DNA from: Barrientosiimonas humi
GTDB taxonomy: Bacteria > Actinomycetota > Actinomycetes > Actinomycetales > Dermatophilaceae
Direction of reading: 5' to 3'
Assembly (NCBI RefSeq): GCF_006716095.1
Contig: NZ_VFOK01000001.1
Location: 1,333,375 to 1,397,374 of the forward strand
DNA length: 64,000 nucleotides
The notes under the pieces were generated by a model. The model saw only the letters and a list, made by a program, of their open reading frames with translations. It was not told the DNA's origin and ran no database searches. Within the stretch, counting starts at the first letter, position 1. Each line of letters begins with the position of its first letter. Both the position numbers and the translations under genes were made by a program. Below are positions 7,480 to 19,024 of this stretch, in pieces.

Positions 7480-8661
7480 ATGCGGTTCCTGCACACCTCC
7501 GACTGGCACCTGGGTCGGGCCTTCCACGGTGTCGGGCTGCTGCCTGCCCAGGAGCTGTTCCTCGACGACCTGGTCGCCACCGTGGAGCGGGAGCAGGTCG
7601 AGGCGGTCCTCGTCTCGGGGGATGTGTACGACCGCGCCCTCCCTCCGCCCGACGCCGTCCGGCTGCTGAGTCGCACCCTGGGCCGGCTGCGCCGGGCCGG
7701 CGCGCAGGTCGTGCTGAGCGCGGGAAACCACGACTCCCCCGCGCGTCTCGGCTTCGCCGACGAGGTGCTGGCCGCGGCCGGGGTGCACGTGCGCACCACG
7801 GCCGACAGCCTCACCGAGCCGGTGCGCATCGGCGGCGTCGAGATCTTCCCGGTGCCCTATCTCGAGCCCGCGTTCGCCGCCGACCGGCTCGGCGCCGGCG
7901 AGCGCAGCCACGCCGGGGTGCTGCGCGCGGTCACCGACCGCATCGCCGACGCGCGCTCCGGCGACCTGCCCTCGGTGGTTATGGCCCACGTGTTCGCCGC
8001 CGGGGCGACCACGACGGATTCCGAGCGTGACGTCTCGGTGGGTGGACTCGGCGTCGTCCCCGCCGAGGTGTTCGACGCGTTCGACTATGCCGCGCTCGGC
8101 CACCTGCACCGGCCGCAGCAGCTGAGCGAGCGGGTTCGATACTCCGGTTCCCCGGTCGCCATGTCCTTCTCCGAGGCCGGCCGGTCCAAGTCCTCGCTCC
8201 TGGTCGACCTCGACGAGCACGGCCTCGCGGTGCGCGAGCTGCCGGCTCCGGTGCTGCGGCCGCTGGCCCGGCTGCGCGGCAGCCTCGAGCAGCTGCTCGA
8301 CGACCCGGCGCTCGCGGACCACGCCGGCTCCTGGGTCGAGGCCACGCTCACCGAGCACGCTCCCCGCGCGATGGAGCGGCTGCGCACCCGCTTCCCGCAC
8401 TGCCTGCGCCTCGAGATCGACGCCCCCTCGCGGCAGGGCGACCTGCGCAGCTATGCCGACCGGGTGCGCGGACGCACCGACCTGCAGCTGTGCTGCGACT
8501 TCGTCGAGCACGTCCTGGGCCGCGACGCCGACGAGTCCGAGCAGGAGCTGCTGCGCGAGGCGATCGACGGCGCGGCCGTGCAGCGGCGCGGTGCCGACCG
8601 CGAGACGTCCGGCGCCGAGCGGGCCGACGACGCCGGCAGAGGCACCACGGGGGCGGCATGA
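7480..8661 (+). CDS. sbcD: exonuclease SbcCD subunit D (Mre11-type nuclease)
   Basis: The nuclease subunit of SbcCD, 393 aa. The calcineurin-type phosphoesterase motifs are clear: DWHLG (8-12), GDVYDR (47-52), GNHDS (82-86), MAHVF and GHLHRPQ. These bind two Mn ions and give 3'-5' dsDNA exonuclease and hairpin endonuclease activity. ATG 7480 is used because upstream in-frame codons read through promoter-like sequence and the canonical MRFLHTSDWHLG start lies here. The stop overlaps the sbcC start by 4 nt (ATGA), the usual sbcDC arrangement. Confidence 0.95.
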   Translation: MRFLHTSDWHLGRAFHGVGLLPAQELFLDDLVATVEREQVEAVLVSGDVYDRALPPPDAVRLLSRTLGRLRRAGAQVVLSAGNHDSPARLGFADEVLAAAGVHVRTTADSLTEPVRIGGVEIFPVPYLEPAFAADRLGAGERSHAGVLRAVTDRIADARSGDLPSVVMAHVFAAGATTTDSERDVSVGGLGVVPAEVFDAFDYAALGHLHRPQQLSERVRYSGSPVAMSFSEAGRSKSSLLVDLDEHGLAVRELPAPVLRPLARLRGSLEQLLDDPALADHAGSWVEATLTEHAPRAMERLRTRFPHCLRLEIDAPSRQGDLRSYADRVRGRTDLQLCCDFVEHVLGRDADESEQELLREAIDGAAVQRRGADRETSGAERADDAGRGTTGAA

Positions 8662-11600
8662 GGCTGCACCGGCTGCGCCTGCAGGCCTTCGGGCCGTTCC
8701 CGGGCGAGCACGAGATCGACTTCGACGGTCTCGGCGAGGCGGGCCTGCACCTGGTGCACGGGCCCACCGGTGCCGGGAAGACCTCGATCCTCGACGCCGT
8801 CTGCTTCGCGATCTTCGGCGCCCTGCCCGGCGCCCGAGCCGGGGTGGCGGCCCCAGCGTCGAGGTTCGCCCGCGGCGACGTCCGGCCAGAGGTGTCCCTC
8901 GAGATGACGGTCGCCGGTCGACGGCTGCGCTTCGTGCGCTCACCCGAGCACGAGCGTCCCAAGAAGCGCGGCGAGGGCACCCTGCGGCTGCGCTCGACCG
9001 TGCGCCTCGAGGAGCTGCGCGAGGGTTCGTGGAGCGAGGTCTCCAGCAAGGTGCAGGAGGTGCAGCAGCACGTCGACACCGCGCTCGGTCTGCAGCTCGC
9101 GCAGTTCGCCCAGGTGGTGCTGCTGCCGCAGGGACAGTTCGCGACCTTCCTGCACGCCGGCCCCGACGAGCGCGCCGCCGTGCTGCGCCGGCTGTTCGAC
9201 ATCCAGCGGTTCGAGGACGTCGAGCGGTGGTTCGCCGAGTCGACCAGCGCCGCCCGCGAGCAGGTCGCCGAGCAGACCCGGCCGCTGCTCGAAGCACGGT
9301 CGCTGGTGGAGTCGGTGCTCAGCCACCTGGACGACGACGATGACGATTCTGCCGACGACCTTTCGGAAACCGTTGTCGCACAGCATGGTTCGCGTTCACG
9401 TGAGCGCGCGGCAGCCGAGGATGCGGGAGAGGTCGTCGAGCGAGAGGTCGAGGACCGTGCGGAGGTCGAGGAAGACGATGGGGCTGGCGCGACCGGCGCG
9501 TCGTTGCCCGCCGTGTCCGACCCCGTCGCGCTGCGCGACCACGTGGCCGGCCTCGCCGCCGAGCTGGGTGAGCGAGCGACAGCCGCGGAGGAGCAGTCCG
9601 ACGCCGCCCGGAGTGCCTTCGACACCGCCCGCGAGGCACTCACCCGTGGTGAGCAGACTCGCGACCTGCGCGCCCGGGGCGAGCGTGCCCGCGCCGCCCT
9701 GCAGCGGCTCGACAGCGACGAGGCCAGGGCAGCCCTGGCCGCCGACCGCGACGAGCTGGCCGCTGCGCAGCGCGCGCTGCTGGTCGTCGCCCCGCTCCAG
9801 CAGGTCGCCGCCGCCCAGACCCGCCACGGCGAGGCCGCCGCGGTCCGCGACTCGGCGGTGCCTGACTTCGTCCCCCGAGGGTCGGCCGCGTCTGCTGCCT
9901 CGGACGGCGACAGCGGCGACAGCGGTGCCGCGGCCGGTGGCGACCCCACCTCGTCTGCCCACGACTCCCCCGCGAGCAGGTCTGCGCACCGCTCCCCCGC
10001 GAGCAGGTCTGCGCACCGCTCCCCCGCGGCAGGCGACGACGGAAGCCCCGACGGCACGCCCGACGACGTGCCGGCGCCGATGTCTGCCGACGACTGGTTG
10101 GCGCGCCTTGCTGTGGCCTCCCCGGCGCTGCACGAGCACGTCACCGAGACGCGCCGTGTCGCAGCCCGGCTCCGCGACGCCGTGCGCGCCGCCGAAGAGC
10201 TCGCCGCGCACCGCGCCGAGGCCGTGGAGCAGGCCGCGGCGACCGAGCGGCTGCGGGCTCGCGAGTCGTCGCTGGCGGCGGCCCTCACGAGCGTCGGCGA
10301 CGGTGCCGCCCTCCCCCGCGCTGAGCAGCTCGTCACCGCCTGCGAGGCCGCGCAGCAACGGTTCGACCAGCTCACCGAGCGGCAGCGGGCCGCCCGCACC
10401 TCCGGCGAGCAGCTCACTGCACGCTTCGACCAGCACCGCGACGCGAAGGCGGCCCAGGACGCCCTGCAGGCCACCTGGCGCGGGCAGGTCACCGCGCGTC
10501 TGGCGCTCGACCTGCGCGACGACGAGCCGTGCCCGGTGTGCGGGTCGCTCGCGCACCCCGACCCTGCCCATGGCAGCGACCCCGAGCTGGTCTCCGACGC
10601 CCAGCTCGATGCCGCCGCCGAGGCCACCGAGCACGCCCGTGTCGCCGAGGTCGAGGCATCTCGCGTCGCCGAGCGCGCCGCGGAGCGGGTGGAGGGTGGC
10701 GAGTCCGAGCTGGCGGCCGCGCTGTCCGCCGTCGCGGACCTCGCGCGCGGTGAAGGCTCACCCGGGGCCGGCACGGTGTCCCCGCCACCGCAGGTGCGGG
10801 CCGTGGACCTCACCGAGGTCGCGGGCTGGCTGACGCAGGTCGACCGCAGCGCGCGCGACTGGCGCCGCCGCTGCACGGCCGCTCGCGACGAGCACGAGCG
10901 GCTCGAGCTCGAGCTGGCCTCGCTGCGCGAGGAGCTGGGTGACCATGCCGATGCCGTACGTCAGAGCGAGCTCGACCGGGTCGCCGCGCGGGCCCGGCTG
11001 CGCGAGACGGCGGCCGACGTCGCTGCCGGCAGCGCGCGAGCCAGGGCCGCCCGGGTGGAGCACGACCGCCGGTGCGCCTGCGGCGGCGAGCCCGAGGTGG
11101 TGGCGGCCGAGGCCGGGGCGGGTTGCTGGCCGCTCGACGACGCCGACGAGCTGCTGGCCCTGCTGGGCGACATCGGCGAGAGCGCGGCACACCCGCCCGA
11201 GGCGTCGGGCGAGGGCGCCGGGGCGACGGGCGAGGGAGCCGGGGCGGCGCAGAGCTCGGCCGTGGCCGTCCAAGGCACCCTCGACGCGTTCCTGCTCGAC
11301 GGGGGGCAGCCCTCTGAGGCTTCCTTCGACCCGACCGCGGCGACCGAGGGACGCGCCGCGGCAGACAGCCTTGACGCGGCGGCGACCGCGCTGGACGGGG
11401 CCCACCGGCGCCGGCACGACGCCGTGCGCGACTGGTCCAGCGCCCAGCGCGAGGAGGCCGAGGCCGCCCGTGCCCTCACCGCCGCGCGCGACCGCCTGGC
11501 GGCGGCGCTCACCGAGGCGCAGCTCGCCGACCCGGCGGCCGCCCGGGCCGCGCAGCGCGACCCGCGGCGCATCGAGGAGCTCACCCGCACCATCCGCGAG

Positions 11601-12413
11601 CGCGAGGACGCCCGGCGAGACGCCGCCCGCGTGCTGGACGACGCCGAGGTGGCACGGTCCTTCGAGGCCGACCCGCCCGACGTCGCGGCGCTGGCCCAGC
11701 GGGTCACCCAGCAGCAGGGCCGGTGGACCCAGGCGCAGCGCCGCGCGGCCCAGCTCGAGCGCGACGCCCGCACGGTCCGCTCCGCGGGAGCCAGGATCGC
11801 GACCGCCGGCGAGGCGTTGGCGCCGCTGGTCGAGCGGCGTGACCGGCTTGAGCGGCTGTCCGCCGTGGTGTCGGGTGCGCGCGGCTCGGAGGCCGAGCTG
11901 CGGATGCGGCTGTCGGCCTACGTCCTCGCCGCGCGGCTCGAGCACATCGTCCGGCTCGCCAACGACCGGTTGGCCACGATGACCTCCGGACGGTTCCGGC
12001 TCGTCCACGACGTCAGCAACGGCGCCCGCAACACCCGCGGCGGGCTCGGGCTCAAGGTCGACGACGCCTGGACCGGTGAGCAGCGGGCCACCGCCAGCCT
12101 GTCCGGCGGGGAGACGTTCCTCGCCTCCCTCGCCCTGGCCCTCGCGCTCGGCGACGCCATCCAGCACGACGCCGGCGGGCGTCCGCTGCAGACGCTGTTC
12201 GTCGACGAGGGCTTCGGCAGCCTCGACGACGAGAGCCTCGACCACGTGCTCGACGTGCTCGACCAGCTGCGCGAGGGCGGCCGCACGGTGGGCATCGTCA
12301 GCCACCTCGCCGAGCTGCGCCAGCGCATCCCGGCTCAGATCGAGGTCCGCAAGTCCGAGTCGGGCTCGAGCCTGCACGTCCAGCTGCCCACCGATGCCGC
12401 GGTGCCCGCGTGA
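8658..12413 (+). CDS. sbcC: exonuclease SbcCD subunit C (SMC/Rad50-type ATPase)
   Basis: The ATPase subunit of SbcCD, 1251 aa, longer than most. It has Walker A GPTGAGKTS (35-43), the Q-loop region LPQGQFATFL, a zinc hook CPVC (625-628) between two long Ala/Glu/Arg-rich coiled coils, the ABC signature LSGGETF (about 1148) and Walker B LFVDEGFGSLDDE (about 1180). Together with SbcD it opens hairpins and protein-blocked DNA ends. The first coiled coil is interrupted by an acidic insert starting with a run of Asp codons (9330-9510) and by a Ser/Ala/Pro-rich stretch with a 27-bp tandem repeat. A second low-complexity Gly/Glu/Ala insert lies near 11190-11260. Confidence 0.95.
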   Translation: MRLHRLRLQAFGPFPGEHEIDFDGLGEAGLHLVHGPTGAGKTSILDAVCFAIFGALPGARAGVAAPASRFARGDVRPEVSLEMTVAGRRLRFVRSPEHERPKKRGEGTLRLRSTVRLEELREGSWSEVSSKVQEVQQHVDTALGLQLAQFAQVVLLPQGQFATFLHAGPDERAAVLRRLFDIQRFEDVERWFAESTSAAREQVAEQTRPLLEARSLVESVLSHLDDDDDDSADDLSETVVAQHGSRSRERAAAEDAGEVVEREVEDRAEVEEDDGAGATGASLPAVSDPVALRDHVAGLAAELGERATAAEEQSDAARSAFDTAREALTRGEQTRDLRARGERARAALQRLDSDEARAALAADRDELAAAQRALLVVAPLQQVAAAQTRHGEAAAVRDSAVPDFVPRGSAASAASDGDSGDSGAAAGGDPTSSAHDSPASRSAHRSPASRSAHRSPAAGDDGSPDGTPDDVPAPMSADDWLARLAVASPALHEHVTETRRVAARLRDAVRAAEELAAHRAEAVEQAAATERLRARESSLAAALTSVGDGAALPRAEQLVTACEAAQQRFDQLTERQRAARTSGEQLTARFDQHRDAKAAQDALQATWRGQVTARLALDLRDDEPCPVCGSLAHPDPAHGSDPELVSDAQLDAAAEATEHARVAEVEASRVAERAAERVEGGESELAAALSAVADLARGEGSPGAGTVSPPPQVRAVDLTEVAGWLTQVDRSARDWRRRCTAARDEHERLELELASLREELGDHADAVRQSELDRVAARARLRETAADVAAGSARARAARVEHDRRCACGGEPEVVAAEAGAGCWPLDDADELLALLGDIGESAAHPPEASGEGAGATGEGAGAAQSSAVAVQGTLDAFLLDGGQPSEASFDPTAATEGRAAADSLDAAATALDGAHRRRHDAVRDWSSAQREEAEAARALTAARDRLAAALTEAQLADPAAARAAQRDPRRIEELTRTIREREDARRDAARVLDDAEVARSFEADPPDVAALAQRVTQQQGRWTQAQRRAAQLERDARTVRSAGARIATAGEALAPLVERRDRLERLSAVVSGARGSEAELRMRLSAYVLAARLEHIVRLANDRLATMTSGRFRLVHDVSNGARNTRGGLGLKVDDAWTGEQRATASLSGGETFLASLALALALGDAIQHDAGGRPLQTLFVDEGFGSLDDESLDHVLDVLDQLREGGRTVGIVSHLAELRQRIPAQIEVRKSESGSSLHVQLPTDAAVPA
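9965..10028 (+). repeat. 27-bp tandem repeat inside sbcC
   Basis: Two identical 27-bp units (9965-9991 and 9992-10018) are followed by the first 10 bases of a third. They encode two copies of SPASRSAHR plus SPA. The period is a multiple of three, so copy changes keep the frame. The encoded peptide lies in a flexible linker, not in a catalytic part. Confidence 0.9.
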
Positions 12414-12515
12414 CCTCGCTGCACCTCGACGAGGTCACGGCGGACCCCCGTCGCGGCCCGTCCGCACGGCGAGGCGCACCCCGGCGGAGGGGACGCGTTG
12501 TGCGACCCTGGGCCG

Positions 12516-13733
12516 GTGCGTGAGATCCGGCAGTCCGACAAGCTGAAGAACGTCCGCTACGACGTGCGCGGACCGATCCTGGTCGAGGCTCAGCGGCTCG
12601 AGGCCGAGGGGCACCGGATCCTCAAGCTCAACATCGGCAACCCGGCACCGTTCGGGTTCGAGGCCCCCGAGGCGATCGTCGCCGACATGGTGCACCACCT
12701 GCCCGAGGCCCAGGGCTACTCCGACTCCCAGGGCATCTACTCCGCGCGGACGGCGGTCGCGCAGTACTACCAGGGCCGCGGGCTGCGCGACACCTCGGTC
12801 GAGGACGTGTTCATCGGCAACGGCGTGTCCGAGCTGATCAGCATGGTGCTGCAGGCGTTCGTCGACGACGGCAACGAGATCCTGGTGCCGGCCCCCGACT
12901 ACCCGCTGTGGACCGGGGCGGTCTCGCTGTCCGGCGGGGTGCCGGTGCACTACCTGTGCGACGAGAGCAACGGCTGGCAGCCCGACCTCGAAGACATCGA
13001 GTCCAAGATCACCGAGAACACCCAGGCCCTGGTGATCATCAACCCGAACAACCCGACCGGCGCGGTCTACTCCGAGCAGCTGGTGCGCGACCTGGTCGAG
13101 ATCGCCCGCAAGCACGACCTGGTCATCTTCTCCGACGAGATCTACGAGAAGATCGTCTTCGACGGGCTGCAGCACCACCACACCGCCTCGTTCGCCGGCG
13201 ACGACGTGCTGTGCCTGACGTTCAGCGGGCTGTCGAAGGCGTACCGCGTCTGCGGCTACCGCGCCGGCTGGCTGATGATCTCCGGCCCCAAGCACCTCGC
13301 CGAGGACTTCCTCGAGGGCCTGACCCTGCTGGCCAACATGCGCATGTGCGCCAACGTCCCGGCGCAGCACGCCATCCAGACCGCGCTCGGCGGATACCAG
13401 TCGATCGACGACCTCATCGTCCCCGGCGGCCGGTTCTACGAGCAGAGCATGACGGCGTACAAGCTGCTCAACGACATCCCGGGCGTCAGCTGCGAGCGCC
13501 CGCAGGGCGCGCTCTACTGCTTCCCGCGGCTGGACCCCGACGTCTACCCGATCGAGGACGACGAGGAGTTCGTCATCGGGCTGCTGCGCGCCAAGAAGCT
13601 CCTGGTCACCCACGGCACCGGGTTCAACTGGCCGGAGCCCGACCACTTCCGCCTGGTGACGCTCCCCGACGTCGAGATGCTCACCGAGGCGATCGAGCGC
13701 ATCGCCGACCACCTCGCCACGCTGCGCGCCTGA
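12516..13733 (+). CDS. alaA: PLP-dependent aminotransferase, AlaA-type glutamate-pyruvate transaminase
   Basis: A 405-aa fold-type I aminotransferase, the same length as E. coli AlaA and closely collinear with it (LNIGNPAPFGFEAPEA, PEAQGYSDSQGIYSAR, VFIGNGVSELI, PAPDYPLWT, IINPNNPTGAVYS, CANVPAQHAIQTALGGYQSI). The PLP-binding lysine is K241 in FSGLSKAYR. It interconverts alanine/2-oxoglutarate and pyruvate/glutamate. The GTG at 12516 aligns with the AlaA N-terminus and has a GACCCT hexamer six bases upstream. An in-frame TTG at 12498 would add six residues and has GGAGGGGA just before it, so the start remains slightly open. Confidence 0.88.
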   Translation: MREIRQSDKLKNVRYDVRGPILVEAQRLEAEGHRILKLNIGNPAPFGFEAPEAIVADMVHHLPEAQGYSDSQGIYSARTAVAQYYQGRGLRDTSVEDVFIGNGVSELISMVLQAFVDDGNEILVPAPDYPLWTGAVSLSGGVPVHYLCDESNGWQPDLEDIESKITENTQALVIINPNNPTGAVYSEQLVRDLVEIARKHDLVIFSDEIYEKIVFDGLQHHHTASFAGDDVLCLTFSGLSKAYRVCGYRAGWLMISGPKHLAEDFLEGLTLLANMRMCANVPAQHAIQTALGGYQSIDDLIVPGGRFYEQSMTAYKLLNDIPGVSCERPQGALYCFPRLDPDVYPIEDDEEFVIGLLRAKKLLVTHGTGFNWPEPDHFRLVTLPDVEMLTEAIERIADHLATLRA

Positions 13734-13752
13734 GCCCCGGCGTGGCTGCCCG

Positions 13753-14583
13753 ATGACCGCCCCGCCGGAGTCGCTCGCGACCGTCGTGACAGCGCAGCCG
13801 ACGGGCAGCCCGCGCATCCGCCGCCTCGTGCTGGAGGTTGCCGAGCCCGCCCGCCTCACCGTGCCGGACGTGCCGGACGCGGCCGTCGGCGTCTACCTCC
13901 CCGCGCCGGGCGGCGGCGCGCCCACGGCGCGCAACTACTCCGTGCGCGCGCAGGACGGCGACCGCGTGACCCTCGACGTCGTGCTGCACGGCCACGGGCA
14001 CGCGGCCGCGTGGGCGGCCGCCGCCGCACCGGGTGCGCAGGTGACGCTGGCGTACGGCCACTCGTGGTACGCCCCGCAGCCCGAGACCGACTGGCAGCTG
14101 CTCGTGGCCGACCTCGCCGGGCTGCCCGCCCTGGCGCGGATCGTCGAGGAGCTGCCGCAGCAGGTGCCGGTCGTCGCGGTCGTGGAGGTGGCGGACGAGA
14201 GCGACCTGGGCTATCTGCCACCCCTCCCCACCGCCGTACGCCTGGTGCCGGTCGTCGGGTCGGGCAACGGCCTGGCCCCGAGCCGCCTCGGCCGGACCGT
14301 CACCGACCTCGAGCTCCCCGCGGGCCGGGGCTACTGCTGGCTGGGGGCCGAGGCCGCCCAGGCGCGCGCGGTGCGCAAGCTGCTGCGCCGCGAGAACCGT
14401 TGGGAGACAAGGCAGCTCGACGTCCTCGGCTACTGGCGCGAGAAGCAGGAGCGCTGGGCCGAGCGGTTCGCGCCGGTGCAGGAGCAGCTGCTGGCCGTCT
14501 ACGACAGGGCGGTCGCCGAGGGGTGCTCCGACGCCGAGGCCACCGAGCGCTACGACGAAGCGCTCGAGCGCGCCGGCCTGTGA
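13753..14583 (+). CDS. siderophore-interacting protein (ferric-siderophore reductase family)
   Basis: A 276-aa flavoprotein of the SIP/ViuB family. The FAD-binding motif RNYSVR is at 60-65, followed by VTLDVVLHGHGHAAAWA and a pyridine-nucleotide domain with LLVADLAGLPALARIVEELP. C-terminal features are YCWLGAEA then VRKLLRRENRW and VLGYWREK. These proteins release iron from imported siderophores by reduction with NAD(P)H. It begins 19 bp after the aminotransferase gene. The last 45 residues (RFAPVQEQLLAVYDRAVAEG onward) extend past the usual domain end as a helical tail. No siderophore uptake genes are adjacent. Confidence 0.85.
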   Translation: MTAPPESLATVVTAQPTGSPRIRRLVLEVAEPARLTVPDVPDAAVGVYLPAPGGGAPTARNYSVRAQDGDRVTLDVVLHGHGHAAAWAAAAAPGAQVTLAYGHSWYAPQPETDWQLLVADLAGLPALARIVEELPQQVPVVAVVEVADESDLGYLPPLPTAVRLVPVVGSGNGLAPSRLGRTVTDLELPAGRGYCWLGAEAAQARAVRKLLRRENRWETRQLDVLGYWREKQERWAERFAPVQEQLLAVYDRAVAEGCSDAEATERYDEALERAGL

Positions 14584-14620
14584 GACCGGCGCGCCCGAGC
14601 GCTGCGCAGGGTGGGCCGGC

Positions 14621-17497
<2,877 letters not shown>

Positions 17498-17567
17498 GAG
17501 CATCTCCCGGTCGAGGTGGCCGCGCGCGGCGACCACGCCGTGCACGTCCCCCTCTGTCGCGAACGCG

Positions 17568-17680
17568 TGCTCCAGAGCTGCCTACCCGAGCGGTCCTGGC
17601 GCCTGAGAGGTTGTGGGGAGTTTGCCCCTTCGGCGCCCCGGGCCGGTCGGCTCGGGGACTCTCCCGCTCGGTGTCGTCGG
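17568..17680 (-). ncRNA. glycine riboswitch (gcvT-type) in gcvP leader
   Basis: Read on the minus strand, the leader contains the conserved aptamer parts in order: GCGGGAGAG, GCGCCGAAGGGGCAA, ACCTCTCAGGC, then AGGACCG and CTCTGGAG. GGGAGAG pairs with CTCTC to close the aptamer, and CGCCGAAGGGGCAA is the hallmark internal loop. One full aptamer is evident and no second full one, so it is a singlet with the usual distal helix. It ends about 70 nt before the gcvP ATG. Family knowledge: glycine binding normally switches expression of glycine cleavage genes on. Confidence 0.9.
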
Positions 17681-17764
17681 CAGACCCAAATCTACCAGCG
17701 ACGACGAACGTCCGCGGTTCCCGTTCGGGCCGCGGACGTGTCGGTGCTGCTGGTGGTGGCCGGC

Positions 17765-18349
17765 TCAGCCGGTCTTGCGCTCGCGCCGGGCGCGCAGCTC
17801 GTCGCCCGGGTGCTCGGCGGGCAGCTCGCTCTCCGGGCGCTCGCTGGGCAGCTCGGACAGGGTGCCCTCGACCTCGCGCCAGACCGAGCCGAGCGCGATG
17901 CCGAACACGCCCTGACCGCCGCGCATCAGGTCGATGACCTGGTCGTCGGAGGTGCACTCGTAGACCGAGGCGCCGTCGGACATCAGCGTGATGCCGGCGA
18001 GGTCGGCCACGCCGTGCTCGCGCAGGGCGCCGACCGCCACCCGGATCTGCTGCAGCGAGACGCCGGTGTCCAGCAGTCGCTTGATGACCTTGAGCACGAG
18101 GATGTCGCGGAAGCTGTAGAGCCGCTGGTGGCCGGACCCGGTCACGTTGCGCACCGACGGCTCGAGCAGCCCCGTGCGGGCCCAGTAATCCAGCTGGCGG
18201 TAGGTCACGCCGGCCGCGCGGCAGGCCGCCGGCCCGCGATAGCCGACCGCGTCGGTCATCGACTCCGGCAGGTCCTCGGTGAACAGCGGCTCCTGGAGCG
18301 GTGCGGGAGCCGCCGACTTCTGGGACCGTGCCTCGCCCGTGTTGACCAC
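17765..18349 (-). CDS. MerR-family transcriptional regulator (Rv1830-like)
   Basis: A 194-aa MerR-type regulator. The winged-helix block runs from about residue 34 (VGYRGPAACRAAGVTYRQLDYW, then ARTGLLEPSVR and HQRLYSFRDIL), followed by a short C-terminal domain with SDGASVYECTSDDQVIDLM. There are no conserved metal or iron-sulfur cysteines. Its place between the DUF151 nuclease and gcvP matches Rv1830 of M. tuberculosis, a regulator linked to cell-cycle and growth genes. GTG 18349 is preceded by CGGAGGTAG. A Glu/Arg-rich C-terminal tail follows the effector region. Confidence 0.88.
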   Translation of the reverse strand: MVNTGEARSQKSAAPAPLQEPLFTEDLPESMTDAVGYRGPAACRAAGVTYRQLDYWARTGLLEPSVRNVTGSGHQRLYSFRDILVLKVIKRLLDTGVSLQQIRVAVGALREHGVADLAGITLMSDGASVYECTSDDQVIDLMRGGQGVFGIALGSVWREVEGTLSELPSERPESELPAEHPGDELRARRERKTG

Positions 18350-18412
18350 GGCTACCTCCGACGTGCCCTGGGCGGGTTGTCCGCCGCGAAAAGTTGGTCT
18401 GTGCTGTGGCTG

Positions 18413-18441
18413 ACGCTATGGCCGGGCGCACCCGGAAGCAA
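18413..18441 (-). promoter_or_regulatory. candidate promoter of the Rv1830-like merR gene
   Basis: On the minus strand TTGCTT (18436-18441) and TAGCGT (18413-18418) are separated by exactly 17 bp, in the 159-bp gap in front of the MerR gene. The spacer itself holds a CCGGG/CCCGG inverted repeat. Confidence 0.35.
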
Positions 18442-18508
18442 CGACCGCGGGCCCGAACGGCCGGCGTGTCGCAGCACGGCCGAACAACCCTCACCCTGCA
18501 GTTGACGG

Positions 18509-19015
18509 TTAGCGGTCATCGTCGCCCTCGCCCTCGCGGCCCGACTCCTGCTCGAAGTCCTCGGCCGAGACGTGGTCGAGGAACTCGCGGAACCGCTCGA
18601 CCTCCTGGTCGGCGTCGTCGTCGGGGACGATCACGCCCACCTCGTCCAGCACCGCCTCGTCGACCAGGATCGGGACGTTGCTGCGCAGCGCCACCGCGAT
18701 GGCGTCGGACGAGCGCGACTCCACGGTGCGGTCACCGCCGTCCATGACGAGCTCGGCGTAGAAGACCATCTCGTCCAGTCTGGTGATGTGCACCTCGTCG
18801 AGCTGGTGCCCCAGCTCGCTGATGACCTGCACCAGCAGGTCGTGGGTGAGCGGCCGCGGCGGGGTCACCCCCTGCTGGGCGTAGGCGATCGCGCTGGCCT
18901 CGGGCGCCCCGATCCAGATGGGCACGTGACGGCCACCGTCGAGCTCGCGCAGCAGCACGATGGGCTGGTTGGTGGGCATCTCGACCCGGACTCCGAGAAC
19001 CTCGACCTTTCGCAC
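18509..19015 (-). CDS. bifunctional nuclease family protein (DUF151)
   Basis: A 168-aa DUF151 protein, typical family length. The domain covers nearly the whole chain: MRKVEVLGVRVEMPTNQPIV, LPIWIGAPEASAIA-type block (here VPIWIGAPEASAIAYAQQG), RPLTHDLL and SRSSDAIAVALRSNVPI. Plant homologues degrade RNA and DNA, and the bacterial role is not settled. The C-terminus is an acidic tail (EQESGREGEGDDD). It corresponds to Rv1829 in the conserved gcvH-garA-ftsR cluster and lies 9 bp after ftsR. Confidence 0.9.
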   Translation of the reverse strand: MRKVEVLGVRVEMPTNQPIVLLRELDGGRHVPIWIGAPEASAIAYAQQGVTPPRPLTHDLLVQVISELGHQLDEVHITRLDEMVFYAELVMDGGDRTVESRSSDAIAVALRSNVPILVDEAVLDEVGVIVPDDDADQEVERFREFLDHVSAEDFEQESGREGEGDDDR

Positions 19016-19024
19016 CCTCCCAGG

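Noticed and set aside
9965-10028. CRISPR-like direct repeats in sbcC
   Set aside because: The units are in perfect tandem without spacers, lie inside a coding frame and encode a linker; no cas gene is present.
8348-10876. An 840-codon open frame on the minus strand across sbcD and sbcC
   Set aside because: The translation is Ser/Ala/Arg-rich without any domain, and the opposite strand holds all SbcD/SbcC motifs.
17498-17567. A second tandem glycine aptamer downstream of the first
   Set aside because: The stretch between the aptamer and gcvP lacks a second GCCGAAGGGGCAA-type core; only the short CTCTGGAG part is present.
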